A DNA stretch of 64,000 bases, from positions 1-64,000 of the forward strand of contig NZ_FXAO01000003.1 in the NCBI RefSeq assembly GCF_900177645.1, in the 5' to 3' direction. Shown here piece after piece: positions 54,346 to 63,814 of the stretch; within the stretch, counting starts at the first letter, position 1, and each line of letters opens with the position of its first letter. The notes under the pieces were generated by a model, which was not told where the DNA came from, did no database searches, and saw nothing but the letters and a program-made list of their open reading frames with translations. Both the position numbers and the translations under genes were made by a program. Source of the DNA: Arenibacter troitsensis (lineage in GTDB: Bacteria > Bacteroidota > Bacteroidia > Flavobacteriales > Flavobacteriaceae).

Positions 54346-54894
54346 ATGGAAAGATTTCAAGTACCCAGTAAAGATGAAGTAACTACAAACAATCAGGCAA
54401 TTTTCGACAATTTGGAAAAGGCCGTAGGCTTTGTACCTAATTTGTATGCCTATTACGCAAAAAACGACACTGCCCTAGGTGATTACCTTACATTACAGAA
54501 TAGGAAATCAAGCCTAAAAACAAAGGAGAAGGAAGTTATAAACTTAGTGGTGAGCCAATATAATGGATGTAACTATTGTTTAGCCGCCCATACACAAATT
54601 GGTAAAATGAACGGTTTTACCGACGATCAAATATTGGAAATACGGACTGGTGCCGCCAGTTTTGATGCGAAACTGGATGCTTTGGCAAAGTTTGTACGGT
54701 CAACGGTTGAAAATAAAGGAAGGGCCACGGAAATAGCTAAAGAGAAATTCTTTGACGCTGGATATACAGAAGCCAATTTGATAGATGTGGTTATTGTCAT
54801 TGGAGATAAGACCATTAGTAACTTGATTCACAATTTGGCCGATTTTGAAATAGATTTTCCTTTAGCGGAAGAATTACGTACAGCAGCCATATAA
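54346..54894 (+). CDS. carboxymuconolactone decarboxylase family (AhpD-like) protein
   Basis: 182 residues. The CxxC pair is in YNGCNYCLAAHTQIG, with the conserved His three residues on, as in AhpD-type alkylhydroperoxidases. LKTKEKEVINLVVSQ precedes it as in the family. Probably a thiol-based peroxidase or disulfide reductase. It sits between an AraC regulator and an OsmC protein, consistent with defence against organic hydroperoxides or reactive electrophiles. Confidence 0.88.
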   Translation: MERFQVPSKDEVTTNNQAIFDNLEKAVGFVPNLYAYYAKNDTALGDYLTLQNRKSSLKTKEKEVINLVVSQYNGCNYCLAAHTQIGKMNGFTDDQILEIRTGAASFDAKLDALAKFVRSTVENKGRATEIAKEKFFDAGYTEANLIDVVIVIGDKTISNLIHNLADFEIDFPLAEELRTAAI

Positions 54895-54962
54895 ATCAGG
54901 TACTGATTAATAAACACCCCTATTTACGGTAGTAAACCCGATGGGAAAAAAAAGAAACAAAA

Positions 54963-55385
54963 ATGAGTACAATAATAAACATTAAAAATTTGCCGGTGGG
55001 CTATCAGTCCGTGATAAGCAACGGAAGGCACGCCATAATCGGGGATGAACCCATCCCCGCCAAAGGTACCGATTTAGGGTTCTCCCCAGTGGAATTGGTT
55101 TTGGCAGGAATCTCCATGTGCAAAGTGGCCACCATTAGAAATGTAGCCAGAAGAAAAGGCTGGGAAATTGGAGAGGTGGATGCCCAATTGGAGCAAACGG
55201 CAATACGCCAGCCCAATGGCGGGTTCAAAACCACCGTAGAATCCAACATCCAAATTCAGGGAAACCTCACCGAAGAGCAAAGGGAGTTATTGATACACGA
55301 GGCGGACAACTGTTATGTAACCCGGCTGGTCAGGGGAGAATGGGATTTTCTGGAATCAGCTCAACTGGAATCTGTGGAGGAATAG
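54963..55385 (+). CDS. OsmC family protein
   Basis: 140 residues. The OsmC core is present: LGFSPVELVLAGISMCKVATI (with the first peroxidatic-type Cys) and HEADNCYVTRLV (second Cys). Ohr/OsmC proteins reduce organic hydroperoxides; this shorter form is of the OsmC-like group. Located 68 bases after the AhpD-like gene, followed by a strong terminator, so it ends that group. Confidence 0.88.
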   Translation: MSTIINIKNLPVGYQSVISNGRHAIIGDEPIPAKGTDLGFSPVELVLAGISMCKVATIRNVARRKGWEIGEVDAQLEQTAIRQPNGGFKTTVESNIQIQGNLTEEQRELLIHEADNCYVTRLVRGEWDFLESAQLESVEE

Positions 55386-55411
55386 ATTCATTTTTCAATA
55401 TATACTCGTTC

Positions 55412-55449
55412 AAAGTGGCCCTGATTCATAAATCGGGGTCACTTTTTTT
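55412..55449 (+). terminator. rho-independent terminator after the OsmC gene
   Basis: Arms AAAGTGGCCCTGATT and AATCGGGGTCACTTT pair with few mismatches around CATA, followed by a T run. Confidence 0.8.
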
Positions 55450-55582
55450 GTTTTCTCTTCAATACATTGAAACGTTAACGGTCACATATCAAGGATTTAG
55501 CAAAATTCGATGAAAGGCATCAATTAATTTGGTAGAACAATTGTACTGATTAACTTAGGGGATAAATAATATGTAATTCCTT

Positions 55583-56686
55583 ATGAAAAGATTTAAGGCA
55601 CTCGACGTCTTCCGCGGATTGACTATTTGCTTAATGATAATCGTGAATACACCAGGAGATTGGAACTTTACCTTTGGTCCATTGCTGCATGCCAATTGGC
55701 ACGGTTTTACTCCGACCGACTTGGTTTTTCCTTCCTTTCTTTTTGCGGTAGGAAATGCTTTTGCATTCGTTAAGGCCAGATGGGCCGATAAACCCCTTTC
55801 GGAAGTTTTTCGGAAGATTATAAAAAGGACCTTAATTATCTTTTTATTGGGATACATGATGTATTGGTTTCCCTTTGTAACATGGACAGATTCGGGGGAC
55901 CTGGCATGGGTTCCTTTTAGTGAAACTCGGATATTGGGTGTCCTACAGCGAATAGCTATTTGCTATTTTATTGGAGCAACCATGATTTATTTTCTTACCA
56001 ACCGCCAGCTCATCGTAACATCAATAATTATCCTCCTAGGCTATTGGGGGTTGCTCAGTGCTTTTGGCGACTATACCTTGGAAGGCAACCTGGTAAGAAC
56101 CCTAGATAGATTGATTCTTGGTGATAGTCACCTTTATGGCGGTGATGGAATTCCTTTCGATCCCGAGGGGCTGTTAAGTACCTTGCCGGCCATCTGTAAT
56201 GTGATAGCAGGGTATCTCGTAGGAAAGTTTGTTATTCAAGGGGGTATTAGCTATGAAAAATTGGCCAAAATGTTAATGATAGCTTCGGGATTATTGGCTG
56301 TTGCCTATTTTTGGGATTTAAGCTTCCCGTTTAATAAGAAGTTATGGACCAGTTCGTTTGTAATTCTTACCATTGGCCTCGATATCATGGCACTTTCCAT
56401 TCTTATTTATGCTATCGAATTTCTTAAAAAGCCAATAAACTTTAATTTCTTCGAAGTCTTTGGGAAGAACTCCCTCTTCATTTACCTGCTGTCTGAATAT
56501 TTGGCCATTACCTTACTTTTTGTCCGTGTAGATGAAAATCAAAGTTTGTACAATTATATCTACCAAAAGGGCTTCAGCTGGTTCGGACCTTATTATGGGT
56601 CTTTCGTTTTTGCCTTGGCATTTATGATGTTTTGTTGGTTGATAGGACTTTGGCTGGACAAAAAGAAGATTTACATTAAGGTCTAA
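55583..56686 (+). CDS. HGSNAT-like acyltransferase membrane protein (DUF5009 type)
   Basis: 367 residues with about ten membrane spans. The N-terminus RFKALDVFRGLTICLMIIVN and WHGFTPTDLVFPSFLFAVG is the hallmark of the heparan-alpha-glucosaminide N-acetyltransferase-like / DUF5009 family (NagX in some annotations). It probably moves acetyl groups across the inner membrane to a sugar. The protein at 485-1,684 belongs to the wider group but with a different signature. Confidence 0.87.
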   Translation: MKRFKALDVFRGLTICLMIIVNTPGDWNFTFGPLLHANWHGFTPTDLVFPSFLFAVGNAFAFVKARWADKPLSEVFRKIIKRTLIIFLLGYMMYWFPFVTWTDSGDLAWVPFSETRILGVLQRIAICYFIGATMIYFLTNRQLIVTSIIILLGYWGLLSAFGDYTLEGNLVRTLDRLILGDSHLYGGDGIPFDPEGLLSTLPAICNVIAGYLVGKFVIQGGISYEKLAKMLMIASGLLAVAYFWDLSFPFNKKLWTSSFVILTIGLDIMALSILIYAIEFLKKPINFNFFEVFGKNSLFIYLLSEYLAITLLFVRVDENQSLYNYIYQKGFSWFGPYYGSFVFALAFMMFCWLIGLWLDKKKIYIKV

Positions 56687-56783
56687 TCCCAACCCTTTAT
56701 TTGAACATGGGAACATTTAAGGCAACATGCCAAATCAACCTTGTCAAAGAAGTTAACTAGGTAGTAAGGATACATGAGGAATA

Positions 56784-57149
56784 TTAAATTTTAACAATAT
56801 CCGTAGGAGTTTCCACTAATATGGTCCTTTTGCCTCGGATGGCAATGGGTTGCTTCATAATTTCAGGATTGTGCCTAATCATTTTGATCCAATCGTCTGT
56901 TGAAAATTCGTGGGGATCAAAATGGGCCTTATAGGATGGATGTTCCTGATTCACCAAATCTTTTACCTCCATCCCTAATCTGTCCGCCAATTCCGCAATT
57001 TGGGTCCCTGTTAAAGGAACATTAAGGATATCAATTTCAAATATCGGCAATCCTTCAGCCTTGGCATAGGCCAAGGTTTGCTTGGCTCTTGTGGATTTGG
57101 AACTGTAATATAGTGTTATCTGTCTTTCCGATGTAGCTATTTCTCCCAT
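56784..57149 (-). CDS. ArsC/Spx-like protein without the catalytic cysteine
   Basis: 121 residues with the thioredoxin-like ArsC fold: strand ITLYYSSKSTRAKQTLAYA, later HPEIMKQPI-type segment (HNPEIMKQPIAIRGKRTIL) conserved in ArsC/YffB proteins. In true arsenate reductases the first loop is NPxCxxSR with the active Cys; here it reads YYSSKSTR, Ser in place of Cys, so arsenate reduction is unlikely. It lies 20 bases from the 71-residue gene upstream on the same strand. Confidence 0.8.
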   Translation of the reverse strand: MGEIATSERQITLYYSSKSTRAKQTLAYAKAEGLPIFEIDILNVPLTGTQIAELADRLGMEVKDLVNQEHPSYKAHFDPHEFSTDDWIKMIRHNPEIMKQPIAIRGKRTILVETPTDIVKI

Positions 57150-57169
57150 AGGTTTATTTTAAAATTGTC

Positions 57170-57385
57170 TTACCCATTTTTTGTATGGGTCTCTAAATGA
57201 TGTTTTATCAATTGTTTTAAACTCTCCAAATATTCCTTTAAATCCTCCTTGTTTACATGGGGATGACTTTTTGCAGGAATGGTCAAAGGATTTTCGTCCA
57301 AGGAACGATATAGCTCAGGATAATTAGTTTCAATATCCGCAGTGAGCTGTGAAATCTCGCCTAATACTTTTCTTAATTCATTCAT
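57170..57385 (-). CDS. conserved small hypothetical protein
   Basis: 71 residues, helical, acidic to neutral. Contains LRKVLGEISQLTADIETNYPEL, then LDENPLTIPAKSHPHVNKEDLKEYLESLKQLI. No membrane span. It precedes the ArsC-like gene in the same orientation and is probably cotranscribed. I have the impression of a common small flavobacterial protein, but no function is known to me. Confidence 0.7.
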   Translation of the reverse strand: MNELRKVLGEISQLTADIETNYPELYRSLDENPLTIPAKSHPHVNKEDLKEYLESLKQLIKHHLETHTKNG

Positions 57386-57781
57386 GGTGAAAAATGTATT
57401 GATAGATACTATAAATATAAAGAAGATTTTAGTTTTAATTCCTGATGACGGTCATGTTAATCGTGTGCCTTCCCAGGAAAATTTCATAAAACAATTAGCA
57501 GGCCTTATCATAAAACTTATTTGCAATACCAACTATATGCCTTACTTAGCTAATCAAGGTCCTTATAATTTTATTTTATAACTACATTAAGACTTGTTTA
57601 CCCTCCAGATCAGGCCAAATTTTTGTAAGCCCTTTTATTTGGAACAATTCAATTATATTTATGAATCAAGAAGCTTTGGTTGTACAAAAGCACTGGTAAA
57701 GGTTTTTTAGTATAAGACCGTTGTGCGCAGTTGGCAGGGTACTACTAAACATTGATACCAATAAAAAGAAAATTAATAACA
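57386..57781. other. 396-base intergenic interval
   Basis: Holds the divergent promoters of the 71-residue gene and the oxidoreductase gene. An open frame on the plus strand at 57,342-57,581 overlaps the start of the 71-residue gene antisense and is not protein-like. No hairpin or clear -7 box was found. Confidence 0.4.
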
Positions 57782-58795
57782 ATGAAAGCAATAGGATTTA
57801 AACAATCATTACCCATTACGGAAGAAAATAGTTTTATAGCCTTTGAAACCGAGAAACCAACCCCATCAGGATATGATTTGTTGGTCAAAATATGGGCTAT
57901 ATCCGTCAACCCGGTCGACTATAAAATTAGACAAAATGCCTCAAAGGATAAAGTGTTGGATACCCCAAAAATTATTGGATGGGATGCGGTAGGAATCGTA
58001 GAGGCCATAGGCGATAAAGCTACAAAGTTTAAGGTGGGAGACCAGGTGTATTATGCTGGTGATATTACCAGAAGTGGGAGCAATGCTGAATATCAGCTTA
58101 TAGATGAACGAATTGTAGGTCAAAAACCTGCAAACTTGAGTGTTCCCGAAGCCGCGGCAATGCCATTGACAAGCTTAACGGCTTATGAAGCCTTGTTCGA
58201 CCGTATCAGGATTGACCCTGAAAAGGACAAAGGAAAATCGGTTTTGATTATTGCAGGTGCCGGTGGGGTTGGTTCCATAGCCATTCAATTGGCCAAGAAA
58301 TTGTGCAACCTCACGGTTATCGCCACGGCTTCCAGGGAGGATTCCATAACCTGGTGCAAGGATTTGGGAGCGGATCATGTAGTGAATCACTACCATTTAA
58401 AAGAGGAATTGGAGAAAATTGGCTATAGTCAGGTCAATTATATATTGGATTTCGTGGATCTGGAAGGGTATTGGGAATTGGTAGCGGACATTATTAAGCC
58501 ACAAGGGCACATTGTTTCAATTACTGGAAGCAGTACTCCCTTAAACATCAATTTATTAAAAAATAAAAGTGTTACCTTTTCATGGGAGTTTATGTACACC
58601 CGTTCCATGTTCTGTACGGAGGACATAGAGCGACAGTACGAAATTTTAAACCATATGGCACATTTGTTGGATGATGGTACTCTAAAAACTACGTTGACTA
58701 CTACGCTTTACGGATTTACTGTTGAAAATTTAAAGGTAGCACATGAAATGCAAGAGTCCGGGAAAACCATTGGAAAAACCGTTATTTTATTTTAA
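57782..58795 (+). CDS. zinc-type alcohol dehydrogenase-like / quinone oxidoreductase
   Basis: 337 residues from the ATG at 57,782 (the frame begins 10 codons earlier). Medium-chain dehydrogenase fold with GWDAVGIVEAIG near residue 75 and NAD(P) Rossmann loop VLIIAGAGGVGSIAIQLAK. The zinc-binding Cys/His set of true ADHs is missing, as in quinone oxidoreductases (ZADH1-like). NADPH-dependent reduction of quinones or enones is likely. RidA follows 12 bases later and is probably cotranscribed. Confidence 0.87.
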   Translation: MKAIGFKQSLPITEENSFIAFETEKPTPSGYDLLVKIWAISVNPVDYKIRQNASKDKVLDTPKIIGWDAVGIVEAIGDKATKFKVGDQVYYAGDITRSGSNAEYQLIDERIVGQKPANLSVPEAAAMPLTSLTAYEALFDRIRIDPEKDKGKSVLIIAGAGGVGSIAIQLAKKLCNLTVIATASREDSITWCKDLGADHVVNHYHLKEELEKIGYSQVNYILDFVDLEGYWELVADIIKPQGHIVSITGSSTPLNINLLKNKSVTFSWEFMYTRSMFCTEDIERQYEILNHMAHLLDDGTLKTTLTTTLYGFTVENLKVAHEMQESGKTIGKTVILF

Positions 58796-58807
58796 AGGGC
58801 TTGACTT

Positions 58808-59278
58808 ATGACCATTAAGGAAAAATTACAAAGTTTAGGGATTGTAGTTCCCAAAATGGCACCTAAAGGGGTGGGGAATTATGTTTCTTGGACAATTTCA
58901 AATAATATTCTTTATACTTCCGGTCAGTTGCCCTGGAAAAATGGGGAATTTGGCGATTTGGCGTATACCGGAAGGGTAGGGAGCGATCTAAATGTAAAGG
59001 AGGGCTATGAATGCGCTCGTATTTGCGCCATTAATGCCATTGCCCAATTAATGGATGCCGTTGGGGATCTGGAAAGGGTAAAGAAAATTATACGTTTGGA
59101 TTGCCATATACAGGCCGCCGAGGGATTCAAGGACCACTCGGATGTTTTGGATGGCGCTTCAGATGTAATGAATCAGGTGTTTGGGGAAAGGGGAATCCAC
59201 ACCCGGTCAGCAATCGGCATGTATCAATCACCACTGGATGTTCCCGTTATCGTCTATTTAATTGCCGAAATAGATTAA
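58808..59278 (+). CDS. RidA/YjgF family protein
   Basis: 156 residues, longer than the standard 125-residue RidA and matching the YjgF-like subgroup of about 155. Conserved: ILYTSGQLPWKNG, EGYECARICAINAIAQL and GIHTRSAIGMYQSPLDVPV with the substrate-binding Arg probably in HTRS. RidA hydrolyses reactive enamines/imines, but this subgroup's substrate is not established. Coexpression with the oxidoreductase upstream is likely. Confidence 0.87.
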   Translation: MTIKEKLQSLGIVVPKMAPKGVGNYVSWTISNNILYTSGQLPWKNGEFGDLAYTGRVGSDLNVKEGYECARICAINAIAQLMDAVGDLERVKKIIRLDCHIQAAEGFKDHSDVLDGASDVMNQVFGERGIHTRSAIGMYQSPLDVPVIVYLIAEID

Positions 59279-59345
59279 TTATAGTTATGGAATAATGTGT
59301 ACCTATTATTTTAAACTATTGGTTGTAATACAATGAGCTACAACA

Positions 59346-60461
59346 TTATAAATCCACCTTTTTACCTGTTTTTACTGCCTTGTAAATAGCATCTATAATC
59401 TTTAAATCTTTAAGCCCTTCTTCCCCGTCTACCGGAACGATAGGTTGTATCCCTTCAAAAATAAGCTGCGCCATACCGTCCATTTGCAAGGTTTGGTGGG
59501 TTATATGTGGTTGAGTCAATTCGCCTTTATGCGTTCTGCCTTCTATGGGGCCATATCCTGTTGATGGCTTCATTTCTACAAAACCTTTATCTCCGCTTAG
59601 GAAAAATCGGTCCAAATGTCGCATGGCATAGGTAGATAGGCATGAAGCTACCGCACCACTTGGAAATCCCATTTGAAATTGTATGGTTTCATCTACCCCT
59701 TCCTTAAATTTAATGGGATCGGTCTTGGTTTCTTGGGCTGTTACCCAAATAGGTTCCTCCCCGAGCATATAGCGGGCACCGTTAATGGAATAAATACCAA
59801 TATCCATCATGGCCCCTCCACCTGCCAGTTGTTTGTTCAATCGCCATTGGGTAGGATCGCCTATGACAAATCCGGATAATCCCTGAAAGAACTTAAGTTC
59901 CCCGAAATCCCCATTCTTGCGCATCTTTATTACTTCCACTGTTTTTGGTTCAAAATGCATGCGGTACCCTACCAATAATTTTACATTTGCCGCTTTACAG
60001 GTATCTACCATTTCCTGACCTTCCTTGGCATTGATGCCCATAGGTTTCTCACAGATGACGTGCTTGCCTGCCTTGGCAACCCTTATGACTTGGTCTTTGT
60101 GCAAGCCGTTTGGGGTTATGACATACACGGCATCTATGTCCGGATTATTTTTGATCGCATCAAAATTGGAGTAGTTGTAACAATTTTTTTCGGGAATGTC
60201 ATACTTTGCTCGCCAATCTACCACTTTGGAAGGGGTTCCACTAATGAGTCCAACTAATTTTGCCCTCTTACAGGATTCCATGGCTTTGGCAACTCTTGTG
60301 CCATAGCTTCCCAACCCCATAATGGCAACCCTTAAAACTGGTCCTTCGTAAGGCTCACTGGAAGCAGCGAAAAGTTTTGCAGGACTGTATAGAATTGGTA
60401 AACCTATTGCTGAAATGCTCAATTTTTCCAAAAAATCTCTTCTTGAACCCATAGTAGTCAT
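59346..60461 (-). CDS. Gfo/Idh/MocA family oxidoreductase, exported (paralogue)
   Basis: 371 residues. Tat-type start GSRRDFLEKLSISAIG, then Rossmann motif LRVAIMGLGSYGTRV and VICEKPMG. Same layout as the protein at 31,536-32,624, including SGTPSKVVDWRAKYDIP and YNYSNFDAIKNNPDIDAVYV, where the other has KYGIADKNVYNYKNFDTIANNPDIDVVYVV, so they are paralogues. Probably oxidises sugars or related polyols in the periplasm. Confidence 0.88.
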   Translation of the reverse strand: MTTMGSRRDFLEKLSISAIGLPILYSPAKLFAASSEPYEGPVLRVAIMGLGSYGTRVAKAMESCKRAKLVGLISGTPSKVVDWRAKYDIPEKNCYNYSNFDAIKNNPDIDAVYVITPNGLHKDQVIRVAKAGKHVICEKPMGINAKEGQEMVDTCKAANVKLLVGYRMHFEPKTVEVIKMRKNGDFGELKFFQGLSGFVIGDPTQWRLNKQLAGGGAMMDIGIYSINGARYMLGEEPIWVTAQETKTDPIKFKEGVDETIQFQMGFPSGAVASCLSTYAMRHLDRFFLSGDKGFVEMKPSTGYGPIEGRTHKGELTQPHITHQTLQMDGMAQLIFEGIQPIVPVDGEEGLKDLKIIDAIYKAVKTGKKVDL

Positions 60462-60615
60462 ATTTGTTTGTTCTAAAAATAGTAAAAACGAACTTACCTA
60501 GCCAACAGTTGGTTATATGTTTTAATATATAAAATGGGCTAGCTGAAGATTACATCAATAATAATAGGTATTGGCATATGGAATGGCCCAGAAAGTATAT
60601 CCTATAAAAACCCTT

Positions 60616-60623
60616 ATCTTTGG
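60616..60623 (+). promoter_or_regulatory. putative -7 box of the MFS gene
   Basis: TATCTTTG is a perfect TAnnTTTG, 17 bases before the ATG. No -33 TTTG at the usual spacing. Confidence 0.4.
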
Positions 60624-60640
60624 CGGCTTTATAATAAGGC

Positions 60641-61942
60641 ATGTCAAACCCAATTAAATTATCCCTAGTAAATCCCCAAAGGTTTCCTTTTTTCTATGGT
60701 TATGTAGTACTTATTATTGGGAGTATTGGCATCTTGGCAAGTATTCCTGGCCAAACTATTGGTGTATCGGTTTTTACAGACCCGGTCAAGGATGCCCTAG
60801 GGTTAACAAGAAATCAGTTTAGTAATGCCTATATGATAGGTACCTTGTTAAGTTCTGCCTTGGTGGCAAGGGCGGGCGTTTGGTTCGACGCTTATGGTGC
60901 CCGATATGTGGCATTCTTTGCTACCCTTCTTTTGGGGGCGTCCTTGTTGGTGTTTTCTGTGTCGGTTGAAATTAGCGAAACCATCAAAAGGGCTTTAAAT
61001 ATACAGTCCTGGTCGGTTCCATTTCTTTTAATTACCCTGTTGTTTTTTTTGATAAGGTTCAGTGGTCAGGGGGTGTTGACCATGGCTTCCAGGAATATGA
61101 TTATGATGTGGTTTAAGAAAAACAGGGGCAAAATCAATTCCATAAGCAGTATAACGGTCTCTCTGGGCTTTTCAAGTGCCCCTATATTGTTGAATTGGCT
61201 TATAGACGACCATGGATGGGCAATGAGTTGGCAGATCATGGCCCTGAGTCTTTTTATTTTTTGCATTTGTATTCTGCAATTATACAGAAATAGGCCGGAG
61301 GATTTTGATTTGCTGCCGGATGGAGCCGAAAAGAAGGAATTGGACCAGGAAGCTGAGGAAATTGAGACCCACTTTACTCTAAAAGAAGCTAAAAAAACCC
61401 GGGCCTTTTGGATGTTTGGATTGGTTCTGGCCTTCAACAGTTTTTATGTTACAGGATTTACATTTCATATTGTATCCATTTTTGGCAGTCAGGACTACAC
61501 GAAGTCCGAAGCCATTGCTGTTTTTTTACCAATGTCCGTAATAGCGATTTTCGTTTCTACCTTGTGCAACATTTTAAGCGATTATATCAACCATAAAATC
61601 TATTTGTTTATTATGCTGCTGGCCGGGGTCTTGGCTTCATTGGGATTATTAATACTATCCCAGCCAATTGGGGTTTATTTTTTGGTAGGCGGCCTGGGTA
61701 CTATGGGAGGTTTATTCGCGGTCATTAACGCAGTAACCTGGCCAAGTTTCTTTGGAAGAAAACACTTGGGTTACATCAGTGGAAAGGTGATGAGCTTTTT
61801 GGTCATAGGCAGTGCTGTTGCACCCAGTCTATTTAGTTATTGCTATACCTCCTTGGGATCCTATAAATATATAAGTTACATTACCCTAACTTTTTTATTG
61901 TTTTTGATCGTTGGGTCTATTGGAGTTAAAAAACCGCAATAG
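60641..61942 (+). CDS. MFS transporter (OFA-like)
   Basis: 433 residues, twelve hydrophobic segments in two bundles with a hydrophilic central loop (about residues 219-250). N-terminal block FFYGYVVLIIGSIGILASIPGQTIGVSVF and later RNQFSNAYMIGTL are of the major facilitator type, closest in my reading to nitrate/oxalate-like members. Substrate cannot be told. Neighbouring Gfo/Idh/MocA gene is divergent and may share the intergenic region. Confidence 0.85.
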   Translation: MSNPIKLSLVNPQRFPFFYGYVVLIIGSIGILASIPGQTIGVSVFTDPVKDALGLTRNQFSNAYMIGTLLSSALVARAGVWFDAYGARYVAFFATLLLGASLLVFSVSVEISETIKRALNIQSWSVPFLLITLLFFLIRFSGQGVLTMASRNMIMMWFKKNRGKINSISSITVSLGFSSAPILLNWLIDDHGWAMSWQIMALSLFIFCICILQLYRNRPEDFDLLPDGAEKKELDQEAEEIETHFTLKEAKKTRAFWMFGLVLAFNSFYVTGFTFHIVSIFGSQDYTKSEAIAVFLPMSVIAIFVSTLCNILSDYINHKIYLFIMLLAGVLASLGLLILSQPIGVYFLVGGLGTMGGLFAVINAVTWPSFFGRKHLGYISGKVMSFLVIGSAVAPSLFSYCYTSLGSYKYISYITLTFLLFLIVGSIGVKKPQ

Positions 61943-62149
61943 CAAGTCAAAAAAAATATAGACCTCTAAAGTATAGCTTTAAGCCAAGAATTGAAGACAT
62001 GGGTCGGTATGTTTGTAGAGGTCAATTGGCTGAACAAATAGATAGTAGGATAATATTTTCATCAGTTTGTAAAATGTGACAGGGAATAATTTAATTTTAA
62101 TAATGATGAGGCAAAATACTCACAACCAATTTAAACTTTAGATCTAAGT

Positions 62150-63814
62150 ATGAATCTTATAAAACAAAGTATTGGCGCTTTAATACCCTTATTCTTGACT
62201 ATGGTGGTTATTTCTGGATGTAGCACGGATGATACTGGGAGCGTTGATGTTGAACCAGCTATTGTACTCTCCACGAAATCCCTGACCCTATCAGAAAACG
62301 GTAGTGGTACTTTAACGTTATCCATTGTCCCATCTAAGGAAACTGCATGGGAAATTGCCTCCAAACCGGATTGGGTTTCTATTAATCTGCTTTCTGGTAC
62401 TTTTACGGCAGAAGCTATAGTGTTGAATATATACCCTATCACTGAAGGGTTAAATTCTGGTGATTATGACGGGCTTATTAAAATAACGTCCAATGGCCTT
62501 GAAGCCGAAGTAAATGTGACTTTGAACATTGGGGAAAAGGCCTCCATGAGTTCGTCCGAAAGTAGCCTCATTTTTGGCTACTTCGAAGACAATAAAAGCT
62601 TTTATATAAAAAATGAAGGGAATGTCGCTATGGATTGGAGCGCCTCCATAGCAGAATCCTATATTACTTTAATTCCACAAACTTCCAATTTATCCCCAGG
62701 AGATTCCATTAAGGTCAATGCCGAGCTGAACAGAAGTTCATTACCGACCACTGTCCAAGATTTGGAATTATCTATTACTAGCAATAAGGGTCAAACGATT
62801 AAAATACCGCTTACTTATAAAAATTATAAGGAAGAAAAATGGTTGATAGATGGAGAAATAGTGGATGCGGAATTTAATAGAATACATGATGAATTGATAG
62901 TAGTGTCAACAGGACCCAATGAGATTCGCAAGTTCGACCCCGCGACCAAGAGTATGGAAACACTACAATTGAATATGACCCCTACTTGCCTTTCAGTAAG
63001 CATGGATGGAAATTTTGCTGTAGTGGGGCACGATGCCCGAATGTCCTATATTGATTTAAATACGATGCAATTACTTAATATTTTTGATGTAGCCACCGAT
63101 GTTTTCGACATTGTCCTGGCACCCAACAACTGGGCTTATGCATTTCCTAGGTCCGGACAGTGGGAAAGGATACACTGTGTGGATTTGACCACTGGGGTAG
63201 AAACTATCTCCACAGGCAATCAGATACGAGAAGGGACCAAGGCCAAGTTACACCCTTCTGGCAATTTCATTTATGGATCGGATAACGGTGTTTCCCCCTC
63301 CGATGTAGAGAAATATGACATTACTGCTGGAACGGCCCAATATCTATATGATTCACCCTATCATGGGGATTATTCCTTTGATGGCAATATTTGGATATCC
63401 GACTCCGGTGATAAATTGGTTTCGAGAAGTAGAAATATATTTAAATTAACAGAAGACCAAGCTACCGATATTCGTTATTATGGACAATTATTGGGAAATC
63501 AGAGAATAGCCACCTTGGATATCCATACAATGGCCAATAAAATTTATGCTGTAATGGAAACGGGTACTATTTATCAGGAAGTACCCTCCAATACCATCCA
63601 AATATTTGATGCAGAATACCATGAAATGACTGGGACCGTTTCTTTGCCGGGATATTTGGTGCCGGATGGCAATGGAGATGGCACAATGTACGATTCCCAG
63701 GCACATTTTGGCTTTTTTAATAATGCGGGTTCTGCTTTTTATTCGCTGTTAAAAGCTCCCGAAGAGGCTGGTTTGGTGAGTGAATGGAGTTTGGCCACGG
63801 TCCTATTGGATTAA
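62150..63814 (+). CDS. large lipoprotein: Ig-like/BACON-like repeats and a beta-propeller-like domain
   Basis: 554 residues. Lipoprotein signal with lipobox VISGC (Cys at about 24). Two beta-sandwich domains follow: residues about 33-125 with WEIASKPDWVSINLLSGTF, like BACON domains, and about 130-225 with YFEDNKSFYIKNEGNVAMDWS. The rest (about 230-554) repeats strand patterns such as LSVSMDGNFAVVGHDARMSYI, suggesting a propeller. Probably surface or periplasmic, binding glycans or proteins. Function unknown. Confidence 0.75.
   Translation: MNLIKQSIGALIPLFLTMVVISGCSTDDTGSVDVEPAIVLSTKSLTLSENGSGTLTLSIVPSKETAWEIASKPDWVSINLLSGTFTAEAIVLNIYPITEGLNSGDYDGLIKITSNGLEAEVNVTLNIGEKASMSSSESSLIFGYFEDNKSFYIKNEGNVAMDWSASIAESYITLIPQTSNLSPGDSIKVNAELNRSSLPTTVQDLELSITSNKGQTIKIPLTYKNYKEEKWLIDGEIVDAEFNRIHDELIVVSTGPNEIRKFDPATKSMETLQLNMTPTCLSVSMDGNFAVVGHDARMSYIDLNTMQLLNIFDVATDVFDIVLAPNNWAYAFPRSGQWERIHCVDLTTGVETISTGNQIREGTKAKLHPSGNFIYGSDNGVSPSDVEKYDITAGTAQYLYDSPYHGDYSFDGNIWISDSGDKLVSRSRNIFKLTEDQATDIRYYGQLLGNQRIATLDIHTMANKIYAVMETGTIYQEVPSNTIQIFDAEYHEMTGTVSLPGYLVPDGNGDGTMYDSQAHFGFFNNAGSAFYSLLKAPEEAGLVSEWSLATVLLD

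Noticed and set aside
57342-57581. Plus-strand open frame of 79 codons
   Set aside because: Overlaps the start of the well-formed 71-residue gene antisense and does not look like protein.
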